A stretch of DNA of 64,000 nt from Gordonia westfalica (lineage in GTDB: Bacteria > Actinomycetota > Actinomycetes > Mycobacteriales > Mycobacteriaceae). Under the pieces are notes generated by a model, which was not told the origin of the DNA, made no database searches, and saw only the letters and a list, made by a program, of their open reading frames with translations. Shown here in pieces: positions 26,733-34,842 of this stretch; the first letter of the stretch is position 1; each line of letters opens with the position of its first letter. The translations under genes and the position numbers were made by a program. The stretch covers positions 248,001 to 312,000 of the forward strand of contig NZ_FNLM01000036.1 of NCBI RefSeq assembly GCF_900105725.1. Direction: 5' to 3'.

Positions 26733-27589
26733 TCAGGACACGCTCTCGACCACCGAGGTCCAGTGGCGCTTCGTCGGCCCATGCCAGTGCCGGCGAAGCG
26801 CCAGAAGCCGTTGTGCAGCTGCGCGATACGAGCAGTTCGGGTCATAGACGGAGGCAGAGCCGGGTCGGTGACGAGCAGCTGTTGCAATTCGGCGTCGAGC
26901 TGCATGAGTGCGGTCAAGAACTCGGCGCCCCCATCCGGCGTCAGCGCCTCGAATCTCTCGAGCAGGTGCCCGTATCGCTCCTCGAGGGCCGGCACATCCC
27001 ATCCGCGATCGACGATGTCGGCGATCGGCAAGCCCAGCCCGTCCAGTTCACCCACGAATGAGATGCACGACCGGTCGAGTCCGAGTTCTCGGAGAGCCGC
27101 GCTCGTGCGGTGGTGCCGGTCGGTGTGGGGGACACCCACACCGAGGGCAACGGGTTGCCGAACCCATCCCAGCGGAGTGCGCGATAGACCCGATCACGGG
27201 TCGACCGGTGCTCGTTGGAGATCGTAACGATGACGACGCGCCAATGCCCATCCCACTCAGGGGCGTCGGCGAGCTGTTCGACCCCCCGGGATGCCGTCTT
27301 CTACCAGCGTCTGTCCAGCTGGTGTCAGCCGCCATGATGTGTTGCGGCCGTTTCGCTCCTTGGCGATCCAGCCCGCGCTCGAGCCGCGGGCTATCGATTG
27401 CCGGACGGCCGGCTCGGAGAATCCGGCATCCCGCATCACAGCCAGGAACGCCGCGGTGGGTATCGCGACATCGTCGGGATGAACCATGTCGCCCAGGATG
27501 TCCAGGAGAGTCGTCTGTGCGGTGCCCAGGGTGCGGCGCTCCAGACTGGTGATGTCGGTCTGAGCGGGGCTCTCGGCCATCCAAGTCAT
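26733..27589 (-). pseudogene. PaaX-like regulator, multiply frameshifted
   Basis: Reading frames on the minus strand together give a PaaX-type repressor: the N-terminal winged helix (27589 to about 27285) LLDILGDMVHPDDVAIPTAAF and GFSEPAVRQSIARGSSAGWI, then WDGHWRVVIVTISNEHRSTRDRVYRAL in a second frame, PHTDRHHRTSAALREL and FVGELDGLGLPIADIVDRGWDV in a third, and LRRHWHGPTKRHWTSVVE at the end. Shifts fall at a C6 run (27282-27287), a G5 run (27127-27131) and probably twice more between 26820 and 26855. PaaX proteins repress phenylacetyl-CoA-type catabolic genes. At least four shifts in one gene argue for real decay over sequencing error. Confidence 0.75.
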
Positions 27590-27622
27590 GCTCTCATGGA
27601 CTCGCCGACTCGGGTTCGCCGA

Positions 27623-27907
27623 TCACCTCCCGACGAAGTGCGGGGTGCGCCGCTCGAGGAAGGCTGCGCGACCCTCGCGCCAATCCGCGCTCGCGATCAG
27701 CGTCTGCTGTAGCGAAGCCTCGAGTTCGAGGTGGTTGGCCATCTGTCCCGGGACCAGGCCCGGACGGCCTGTTCGGTCATGCCGTAGGCGGCGGTCGGGC
27801 CTTGCGCCGGACGATCGGCCAGCGCGAACGCGTCCGGGAGCAAGTCGCCACTGACACGGCTGACCAGGCCGAGGGCGGCGCACCGTTGCACATCGAGCTT
27901 CTCGGCG
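27623..27907 (-). pseudogene. C-terminal fragment of an enoyl-CoA hydratase
   Basis: The minus strand encodes only the last third of a crotonase: EKLDVQRCAALGLVSRVSGD, ALADRPAQGPTAAYGMTEQAVR, then after a one-base shift near 27760, HLELEASLQQTLIASADWREG and AFLERRTPHFVGR with a proper stop. The first about 170 residues, including the whole active site, are absent. The coding signal stops abruptly near 27907, where a 5'-truncated dehydrogenase begins on the opposite strand. Confidence 0.8.
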
Positions 27908-27908
27908 A

Positions 27909-28890
27909 GTGTACGAACGAGAGAACCCGACGATCGAGGAGCCCACCGACGCGATCATCAAGATCGCCGCGACCTGCGTGTGCGGGTCGGACCTGTGGCC
28001 GTATCGCGGCATCGAAGACGTCGACCACGCGCCGATGGGGCACGAATACGTCGGCACGGTCACCGAGGTGGGAGACCAGGTGTCGACGGTGAAGGTCGGC
28101 GACTTCGTCGTCGGCTCGTTCTTCGCATCCGACAACACCTGCGAGATCTGCCGGGCGGGTTATCAGTCCCGGTGCGTCCATGCGGAGCCGATGGGCGCCA
28201 TCGGCACCCAGGCCGAATACGCCCGGGTGCCGCACGCCGACGGCACCCTCGTCGCCACCCCTGGGCAGCCCGACGCCGACCTCATCCCGTCGCTGCTGGC
28301 CGCGTCGGATGTGCTGGGAACCGGGTGGTTCGGCGCGGTGGCGGGCCGAGGTGGGCCCGGGGAAGACGGCGGCCGTCGTCGGCGACGGTGCGGTGGGTCT
28401 TCTCGCTGTCCTCGCCGCTCAGCGGCTCGGCGCCGACCGGATCATCGCGATGAGTCGGCACGCCGACCGGCAGGCGCTCGCCCGTGAGTTCGGCGCCACC
28501 GACATCGTGACCGAGCGCGGCGACGAGGGCGTGGCCAGGATCAAGGAACTTGCCGACGGTCTCGGGGCGCACTCGGTCATCGAAGCGGTCGGGACACAGG
28601 AGTCGATGATGCAGGCGATCCGCTCGGCACGCCCCGGCGGGCACGTCGGATATGTCGGTGTCTCCCACGACGTGGAGTTGCCCGGGATGGAACTGTTCTT
28701 CTCCGAGATCCACCTGCACGGTGGTCCTGCCCCGGTGCGGCGTTTCCTGCCCGAGCTGATCGACCTCATCTGGAAGCGGGAGATCGATCCCGGGAAGGTC
28801 TTCGACCTGACCCTCCCGCTCGATCAGGCGGCCGAGGGCTACCGGGCCATGGACGAGCGTCGCGCGATCAAGGCGCTCTTGACCGTCTGA
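27909..28890 (+). pseudogene. Zinc-type alcohol dehydrogenase, 5'-truncated and frameshifted
   Basis: Clear medium-chain dehydrogenase: TCVCGSDLWPYRG (catalytic zinc Cys), GHEYVGTV, the structural zinc cysteines in CEICRAGYQSRC, the Rossmann loop GDGAVGLLAV, and the C-terminal LPLDQAAEGYRAMDERRAIKALLTV. About 20 residues that normally precede NPTIEEPTDAI are missing. One base too many in the GGG at 28343-28345 breaks the frame; removing it gives VAAEVGPGKTAAVVGDGAVG. It is probably non-functional as it stands. Confidence 0.8.
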
Positions 28891-28916
28891 CGTCACCGTC
28901 CGACTCGCGCCGAGAG

Positions 28917-28950
28917 CTGATCGTCGACGACGCGGCGGGCCGACGATCAG
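28917..28950. terminator. Hairpin between convergent genes
   Basis: Perfect 10-bp stem CTGATCGTCG (28917-28926) with CGACGATCAG (28941-28950) and a 14-nt loop, in the gap between the dehydrogenase remnant (ends 28890) and the crotonase at 28998 (minus). Confidence 0.55.
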
Positions 28951-28997
28951 ACGGAAGGGCGGCGGTCACCAGCCCGGTCAGGACCGCTTCCAGGCGG

Positions 28998-29753
28998 TCA
29001 CCTCGAGCGGGAAGAGAGCAAGGCGCCCACTTCTTCGGTACCGCCCAGACGGGTGATGGTCAGGGCTTCATCGTCAAGGTGCTGGGCAAATTCCCGCTGG
29101 TAGGACGCTCGAACGAGCCTCCGTGCCTGGCCGACGGCCGACGTCTGTCGATCGAGAAGCAGGGACACAACACGGTCGACGTCGGTGGCGAGTTCGTCCA
29201 GCTCCACCACCGCATCCACGAGGCCCCACGCGAGTGCGGTCGACGCATCGATACGTTCGTTGAGAACGAGCATCTGAAGCGCCCGCCGCATGCCGATCGC
29301 GCGGGGGAGGCCGATCGACACCCCACAATCCGGTGACAACCCGATCATCGAGTACGCAGCGACGTAAGAGCTGGCGGGAGTGGCGGCCACATAGTCGGCT
29401 GCAAGGAGAAGGCCGAGCCCGGCGCCCGCAACCGGGCCCTGGATTGCGGCGACTATCGGGACGGGCAGCTCGTCGAGTGCGATGAGCGAACGATGTATGG
29501 ACCCCGCGAGGTCGGCGAGGAACCGCGGGCGGTCCGACGCCGCTGCCATCGCCCGTACGTCGCCGCCCGCGCAGAAGATCTTTCCGGTCGAAGACAGGCG
29601 GACGACCCGTACGTCGGCATTCTCGCGGATCGACGTGATCGCCTGCGCGAGGCCGCCGGCGACCTCGAGATCGAGTGCATTGCCCGCGGACGGCCGGTTG
29701 AGTTCGATGGAGGCAACACCTCGATCGTCCACTCCGAAAATGACCGAACTCAT
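28998..29753 (-). CDS. Enoyl-CoA hydratase/isomerase (PaaG-type acidic residue)
   Basis: A 251-residue crotonase: IFCAGGDVRAMA, IQGPVAGAGLGLLLAADYVAAT, SYVAAYSMIGLSPDCGVSIGLPRAIG. It has no hydratase Glu pair but has Asp in LSPDCG, the arrangement of PaaG-type delta3,delta2-enoyl-CoA isomerases. ATG 29753 overlaps the TGA of the upstream SDR (ATGA) and is preferred; ATG 29759 would add two residues. It is the second gene of a two-gene minus operon. Confidence 0.82.
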   Translation of the reverse strand: MSSVIFGVDDRGVASIELNRPSAGNALDLEVAGGLAQAITSIRENADVRVVRLSSTGKIFCAGGDVRAMAAASDRPRFLADLAGSIHRSLIALDELPVPIVAAIQGPVAGAGLGLLLAADYVAATPASSYVAAYSMIGLSPDCGVSIGLPRAIGMRRALQMLVLNERIDASTALAWGLVDAVVELDELATDVDRVVSLLLDRQTSAVGQARRLVRASYQREFAQHLDDEALTITRLGGTEEVGALLSSRSR

Positions 29754-30601
29754 GCCCACTCCATCCAGAAATCCAGTTCCAGCTCCACGTCGCCGGGTAC
29801 GACGCGATAACCCGAGAAATCGGTCACACCGTCACCGGCCAGGACCTCGTCATCGATGAAGCACCGTCCGGTGACGAGGTCGGAGGGCTTGGTGATGATG
29901 CTGATCGCTGCATCGGCCATGATGTCCGGCGTTCGGCTACGCGAGATGAGTTCCTCACTCAAGATGTTGCGAACCGCGGCCGTGTTGATGGTCGTTCGCG
30001 GCCACAGGGAATTCACGGCGATGCCGTCGCCGGCGAGCTCGGCGGCAAGTCCGATGGTTACGAGGGACATCGAGAATTTCGAGATCGTGTACGCAGTCCC
30101 TATGTCCGCGAACCACTTCGGCTCGAGGTTGAGCGGCGGCGACAGGGTCAGGACGTGCGGGTTGGCCGATCGCCGTAGATGCGGGATGACGGTCTTCGTC
30201 AGGAGAAAGGCGCCGCGCGCGTTGATGTCCTGCATGAGGTCGTACTTCTTCATGCTGATATCTGCGGTCGGTGTCAGATCGAGCGCGCTGGCGTTGTTCA
30301 CGACGACGTCGATGCCACCGAACTGTTCGACCGTGCGCACGACGGCGTCGGCCACCGACTCGTCGTCCCTGATGTCACCGACAAGTGGCAGCGCCTTGCC
30401 GCCGGCCGACTCGATCGCAGCAGCCGCGGTGTAGATGGTGCCGGGCAGCTTCGGGTGCGGCTCGGTCGTTTTCGCGATCAGGGCCACGTTGGCTCCTCGA
30501 CGGGCCGCCTGGATCGCGATCGCCTCGCCGATTCCTCGGCTGCCGCCCGACATGATCAGGGTGCGGCCTTCCAGTGATCTGTCCTCGGGTTCAGTGTGCA
30601 C
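29750..30601 (-). CDS. SDR of the HSDL2-like type
   Basis: A 283-residue SDR: MSGGSRGIGEAIA, an inserted KTTEPHPKLPGTIYTAAAAIE loop, VVNNASALDLTPTADISMKKYDLMQDINARGAFLL, and YTISKFSM as the Tyr-Lys motif. The inserted loop and the NNASAL...MKKYDLMQ stretch are typical of the hydroxysteroid-dehydrogenase-like 2 group found in terpene and fatty-acid-related clusters. It is coupled to the crotonase downstream. Its promoter region holds a 29-bp interrupted palindrome (30656-30684). Confidence 0.8.
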   Translation of the reverse strand: MHTEPEDRSLEGRTLIMSGGSRGIGEAIAIQAARRGANVALIAKTTEPHPKLPGTIYTAAAAIESAGGKALPLVGDIRDDESVADAVVRTVEQFGGIDVVVNNASALDLTPTADISMKKYDLMQDINARGAFLLTKTVIPHLRRSANPHVLTLSPPLNLEPKWFADIGTAYTISKFSMSLVTIGLAAELAGDGIAVNSLWPRTTINTAAVRNILSEELISRSRTPDIMADAAISIITKPSDLVTGRCFIDDEVLAGDGVTDFSGYRVVPGDVELELDFWMEWA

Positions 30602-30655
30602 GACTGGTCCTTTCGCGAAGGGGCGCCGCCTTCAGGCGCGATGGAAAGTGGGGAT

Positions 30656-30684
30656 TCTCGATGTATTCCAGGAATTACACGAGA
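30656..30684. promoter_or_regulatory. Interrupted palindrome upstream of the SDR-crotonase operon
   Basis: Symmetric arms TCTCG-N4-ATTCC-A-GGAAT-N4-CGAGA, 55-83 bp upstream of the SDR start (30601, minus). The symmetry over 29 bp suggests a repressor operator; no specific regulator is indicated. Confidence 0.5.
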
Positions 30685-30769
30685 GGATCCGGCCCGGAGG
30701 GTTCCCCAGGCGCGAGTGCTCCGGACGGCGCTGCGCCGATGACCGGATCGGATCAGGTCTGAGAGTTGT

Positions 30770-31813
30770 TCAGTCGAACTCGATCCCGATGCGGTCGCTC
30801 GTCGGGGTCGCCTGACAGGTCAGCAGATAGCCGTCGTCGATGTCCTCGGGTTCCAGTGCAATCCCGTTGCCGTGGTCTACTTCTCCGGCGGTCAGGCGTG
30901 CCACACACGACCCGCAGTCCCCTTCGCGACACGAGTACGGGGCGTCGACGTCCGCGGCGAGGAGCGCGTCGAGCAGGACGGTGTCCGTGCCGCACCGGAT
31001 GGTTCGGACGTCTCCGTCGATGGTGACCGTGATCTCCGATGCGCCGGAGCCCTCGTGAACGGGAGCGTCCAGCGTGAACGGATCCCCGGTCAACGACACA
31101 TATCGCTCGACGTGTACCCGGTCGTGGTGGATGCCGTGTGCCCGCAGGGTGTGCTCGACGAGGTCCATGAAAGGTGCTGGGCCACAGATGAATGCTTCGC
31201 CCGTACCGACTGCGTCGGTGAGGACTCCGCTGACCGCATCCGCGGTGGGAAGACCCCGCTCGGTTTCGAGCCAGTGGTTCACGGTCAGTCGCGCGGGATG
31301 ACGAGCTGTCAGTTCGTCGATCGCGCTCGCGAAGATGGTCGACTCATGGTCGCGGTTGGCGTAGAACAACACCACGTCGGTGTCGTGCTCCGCCAGTGCC
31401 GAACGCAGGATCGACATCACCGGGGTCACCCCGCTGCCGGCCGCGAAGAGGTACAGCGGTCCTTCCCAGGACCGTGGCGTGAAGACGCCCGACGGTGGGA
31501 GGATATGCAGCACCAATCCCGGTTCGGCGTTGTCGCACAACCAGTTCGACCCGTAGCCGCCGCGGGTTCGTTTGACGGTGATCGCCGGGGAGGCGTCGAC
31601 GTTCGGGGCCGTGGACAGGGAGTAGCTGCGGGCGACGGGGCCGGTGCGGTCACTGGGGATACGGACGGTGATGAACTGTCCGGGCCGGTAGTCGGTGCCG
31701 GCAGGGAAGTCCAGCACGATCGTGCGGGCCTCCGGGGTCTCGTCGATGACCGCGGTGACGGTCACGTCGATGCCGAGGGTCCGTGCGACGGGAGAGATGG
31801 CCGATTGGGTCAT
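30770..31813 (-). CDS. Ferredoxin-NAD(P)H reductase with C-terminal [2Fe-2S] domain
   Basis: A 347-residue fused electron-transfer protein. FAD domain with RSYS (residues 62-65) and GQFITVRIP; NAD domain with FAAGSGVTPVMSILR and the later ICGPAPFMDLVE; plant-type ferredoxin domain with cysteines 295, 300, 303 and 333 (C-x4-C-x2-C-x29-C). This is the phthalate-dioxygenase-reductase-like layout that can feed a P450 or oxygenase without a separate ferredoxin. ATG 31813 overlaps the stop of the TetR gene by 4 nt. It is the last gene of the P450 operon and is the obvious redox partner. Confidence 0.9.
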   Translation of the reverse strand: MTQSAISPVARTLGIDVTVTAVIDETPEARTIVLDFPAGTDYRPGQFITVRIPSDRTGPVARSYSLSTAPNVDASPAITVKRTRGGYGSNWLCDNAEPGLVLHILPPSGVFTPRSWEGPLYLFAAGSGVTPVMSILRSALAEHDTDVVLFYANRDHESTIFASAIDELTARHPARLTVNHWLETERGLPTADAVSGVLTDAVGTGEAFICGPAPFMDLVEHTLRAHGIHHDRVHVERYVSLTGDPFTLDAPVHEGSGASEITVTIDGDVRTIRCGTDTVLLDALLAADVDAPYSCREGDCGSCVARLTAGEVDHGNGIALEPEDIDDGYLLTCQATPTSDRIGIEFD

Positions 31814-32523
31814 GTGGTGGTCCTGGAGATGAGGGGAATGGCTCGGTACCACAGTTCGCCGAGTGCGGTGCCGAGCGCTTCGAGTCGCTCTCGTCGAGGG
31901 GTGCTGGTCGGCAGCCCGACATGGATGTAGGCCATCTGTTCGGTGGCACATCCCAGCGTCTCCGCGAGCAGATTGGTGTCACAGCTTTCGATCGCGCCGC
32001 TCGCGACGAGGCGTTCGAGCCAACGTTCGGTGCGTCGGACGAAGTCTCCACGAAGGTTGAGCCACAACTGTTTGAATCCCGGGTTCTCGCTGGCCGCGGC
32101 GGCCTCGCGGAGCAGGCGCAGCATGTGGCGGCTACGGGCGTAGGCCTGTAGATATGTCGTGTTGACCTCGATCAGCGATTCCAACTCACCGTGGGTTCGG
32201 TCGGGCCGCAACCGGGCGGTGGCCAGTTCCTGCAGCGACGGCCGGAGAGCCGCGAGGAAGATGTCGTCCAGGCCTACGAAGTGACGGTAGAAGTTGCCTT
32301 GAGAAACGTTGGCGCGGTGGGTGATGTCCGAGATGCGGGTGCGGGTGTATCCGTACTCGGTGAAGCACTCGGTGGCCGCTTTCACCAGTTTGTCGCGGGT
32401 CTGTTCACCGCGCTTGTTGGCGCGTTTGGTCGAGACCGCGGTCTCGTCGAGCAGTCCGGCCGCCGAATAGGCCGCGTTGATCCCGTCGTGCTCGCGTGTG
32501 TCCGGGCCGGTCTCGGTACTCAT
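31810..32523 (-). CDS. TetR-family regulator embedded in the P450 operon
   Basis: A 237-residue TetR protein. After a 35-residue leader, TRDKLVKAATECFTEYGYTRTRISDITHRANVSQGNFYRHFVGLDDIFLAAL is the helix-turn-helix. The C-terminal domain is helical with RSRHMLRLLREAAAASENPGF. It is coupled by 4-nt overlaps to both the PPDK-like gene upstream and the ferredoxin reductase downstream, so the regulator is made only with the operon it probably controls. Candidate operators are the twin palindromes at 37533-37565. Confidence 0.88.
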   Translation of the reverse strand: MSTETGPDTREHDGINAAYSAAGLLDETAVSTKRANKRGEQTRDKLVKAATECFTEYGYTRTRISDITHRANVSQGNFYRHFVGLDDIFLAALRPSLQELATARLRPDRTHGELESLIEVNTTYLQAYARSRHMLRLLREAAAASENPGFKQLWLNLRGDFVRRTERWLERLVASGAIESCDTNLLAETLGCATEQMAYIHVGLPTSTPRRERLEALGTALGELWYRAIPLISRTTT

Positions 32524-34004
32524 CGGGTCGCTGCTTCCAGCGACCGCGCTGCCTGTAGTGCCTTCAGCGGATGGTCATCAGGCAAGGTGTCGGGGAGGAA
32601 CGACAGCAGTTCGTCGAGATACTCGTCGCTGGTGTCCCCGGAGTTCAATGCGTCGCCTGCGTAGACCTTTCCGGTCGTACCGTCGACGGTGACCGTCTGT
32701 CCCGCCAAGGTCTGCGAGAGGCCGATCCCACAGCCGACGACGCACGGCACGCCGATCTCGCGGCACACGAGTGCGGCATGAGAGGTGGTTCCGCCGACCT
32801 CCGTGACCACGGCGACGGAGTCGAACATCGCCGGGACATCGGCCGGGGAGGTCGATGGGCGCACGAGGACCACGCGTTCGCCCTCGGCGGCCGCGATGCA
32901 GGCGGCGTCGGTGTCCGTGTAGACGACGCCGACGGCGGCTCCCGGTCCTGCGCCCGTGCCCGAGGCGAGCAGTTCGGCGCACGCGTCGGCCGAGTTGTGC
33001 TGCGCGAGCGTCTCGGCCTGCTCTGCGCTGATCCGCGAGACGGCCTCCTCGCGGCTGATGAGGCCCTCACGGGCCAGATCGACGGCAATGCGTACCGCCG
33101 CACGTGCAGACCGTTTGCCCGATCGACATTGCAGCATGTAGAGCGTGCCGCTCTCGACGGTGAACTCGATGTCGACCAGATCGCGATGCTCGGCTTCCAG
33201 AGTGGCCGAGATCGCACTCAGATCCTGGTGCAGCTGCGGGGAGTGAACCTGGAACTGATCGATCGTCTGCGGAGTGCGTTCTCCGGAGACCACGTCCTCT
33301 CCCTGTGCTTGCGAAAGCCATTCGCCGAAGAGCTGAGGGTCGCCGGTGGCCGGGTCGCGGCTGAAGATCACACCGGTGCCGGACTGCTCGTCGCGATTCC
33401 CGAACACCATGGCCTGCACGGTCACCGCGGTGCCACCGCCCTCGCCGAGTCCGTGGTGGCGGCGATACGCAGTGACCCGCTCATTGGTCCACGAGCGGAA
33501 CACCGCGCCGATGGCCTCGCGCAACTGGTCGTGCGGATCGGCAGGGGGTGCGGACGTGGCGTCACCGAGAACGATCTCGCCGTATCCCGCGCAGAACCGC
33601 GCCCAGGTGTCGCGCGCCCAGTCGTGGTCCCCGGTCGCCTCGGCCAGCTCGGCGGTCAGCTGCTCGGTCAGACCGAGGTTGAGGACGGTGTCCATCATCC
33701 CTGGCATGCTCTGCGCGGCACCCGAACGCACCGACACCAGAAGGGGAAACGGTCCGGCGCCGAAAGTCTTTCCGGTCTGCTGTTCGAGGACATGCAGTTG
33801 GTTGACGACCTCGTCCCACACCTCGTCGGGGAGCTGGCCTCCGTTGTCGTGGAACCGTGCACAGACCGGCGTGGTGATGGCGAAGGCCGGCGGGACCGGC
33901 AGCCCCAGCGACCGCATGCGGTTGACGCTGTAGGCCTTGCCTCCCAGCAACTCCCGGTCGGCCGGAGCGGTCCCGTCCAGTGCCAGGACAGCGGGTGTGT
34001 TCAT
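32520..34004 (-). CDS. PPDK-like phosphotransferase: ATP-grasp plus phosphohistidine domain, no PEP domain
   Basis: A 494-residue protein matching only the first two-thirds of pyruvate phosphate dikinase. The ATP-grasp domain (about 1-320) has GGKAYSVNRMRSLGLPVPPAFAITT, SVRSGAAQSMPGMMDTVLNLGL, SGTGVIFSRDPATG and the metal/ATP end VDIEFTVESGTLYMLQCRSGKR. The swivelling domain carries the phosphorylatable His409 in GGTTSHAALVCRE. The C-terminal PEP/pyruvate barrel is missing and is replaced by about 50 unrelated residues. Like phenylphosphate synthase subunits or CreH/CreI-type proteins, it could take phosphate from ATP and pass it to a phenol or alcohol. Its partner is probably the 41013-42746 product. 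Confidence 0.82.
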   Translation of the reverse strand: MNTPAVLALDGTAPADRELLGGKAYSVNRMRSLGLPVPPAFAITTPVCARFHDNGGQLPDEVWDEVVNQLHVLEQQTGKTFGAGPFPLLVSVRSGAAQSMPGMMDTVLNLGLTEQLTAELAEATGDHDWARDTWARFCAGYGEIVLGDATSAPPADPHDQLREAIGAVFRSWTNERVTAYRRHHGLGEGGGTAVTVQAMVFGNRDEQSGTGVIFSRDPATGDPQLFGEWLSQAQGEDVVSGERTPQTIDQFQVHSPQLHQDLSAISATLEAEHRDLVDIEFTVESGTLYMLQCRSGKRSARAAVRIAVDLAREGLISREEAVSRISAEQAETLAQHNSADACAELLASGTGAGPGAAVGVVYTDTDAACIAAAEGERVVLVRPSTSPADVPAMFDSVAVVTEVGGTTSHAALVCREIGVPCVVGCGIGLSQTLAGQTVTVDGTTGKVYAGDALNSGDTSDEYLDELLSFLPDTLPDDHPLKALQAARSLEAATR

Positions 34005-34017
34005 CAGAGTGGTCCTT

Positions 34018-34842
34018 TCACTCGGTGGTGTCGACCCGAGCTCGAGGCTGGGACAGAGGGGTGGGGAGGGCTGCTGAACGCAGCGCGGTGAGTCCGCCTT
34101 CGACCGGGACGTCGATGCCGTTGACCCAGTCTGCAGCAGGGCTGAGCAGGAAGTCGATCACCGACGCCGATTCCGCGGCGGTGCCATGGCGGCCGACCAT
34201 CGATGCCGATCGTGCAATGGCGTCGACGCCCATGGACTGTTCGAAGTCGGTGAGGATCGGGGTGTCGGTGGGTCCGGGACTGACCGACAGCGCGCGGATA
34301 CCTCGGGCCTGCAGAGACGCCGACAAGGCGATGGTCCAATCCACGACAGCACGCTTGGACGTGTCGTAGGCCGCCGGGCCGTCTAGCTGTGTCCGGTCCA
34401 GCCATTCACGTAGCTCGTCGCGGTCGCGGACCTCGAGGAGTTCGACGATGTCGTCGTGCCCCAGGCTGTTCCGGTGTGCCGCGATCGAGGCCACGTTGAC
34501 GACCGCACCTCCTGACATCCGCTCGAGCACAGCGAATGTCAGCGCCCGCAGGCCCAGGGTGTTCACCGCCAGGACGGTCTCGGCCGGCGCGGTGCCCGGC
34601 ACGCCGGCGACGTTGGCCAATGCGTCGACGTGGTCGGGTAGATCCAGTGTTGCGATGGCCGCCAGGTCGGACAGGTCGCACCGGAGGGAGTGCGCGCGAT
34701 CGTCCGGGCAGGCGGCTATGTCGATCGCGATGACGCGGGTGTCCGGCTCTCGGTCGAGCAGCCGATTCACCAGGGCCAGACCGATTCCCGACGCGGCGCC
34801 GGTGACGATCACCGTACGTGCGATGGAGGAGGCGTCGTTCAT
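34018..34842 (-). CDS. SDR-family alcohol dehydrogenase
   Basis: A 274-residue SDR similar to 3-alpha-hydroxysteroid-type enzymes: VTGAASGIGLAL, LANVAGVPG, VNVASIAAH for the serine, an inserted helix DDIVELLEVRDRDELREWLDR, then YDTSKRAVV for Tyr/Lys. It probably oxidises the alcohol made by the P450. ATG 34842 overlaps the TGA of the aldehyde dehydrogenase gene, so the pair is coupled and the two oxidations (alcohol to aldehyde to acid) are neighbours in order. Confidence 0.82.
   Translation of the reverse strand: MNDASSIARTVIVTGAASGIGLALVNRLLDREPDTRVIAIDIAACPDDRAHSLRCDLSDLAAIATLDLPDHVDALANVAGVPGTAPAETVLAVNTLGLRALTFAVLERMSGGAVVNVASIAAHRNSLGHDDIVELLEVRDRDELREWLDRTQLDGPAAYDTSKRAVVDWTIALSASLQARGIRALSVSPGPTDTPILTDFEQSMGVDAIARSASMVGRHGTAAESASVIDFLLSPAADWVNGIDVPVEGGLTALRSAALPTPLSQPRARVDTTE

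Noticed and set aside
32571..34091. 506-codon plus-strand frame opposite the PPDK-like gene
   Set aside because: No family motifs; it is the antisense shadow of a gene with clear ATP-grasp and phosphohistidine motifs.
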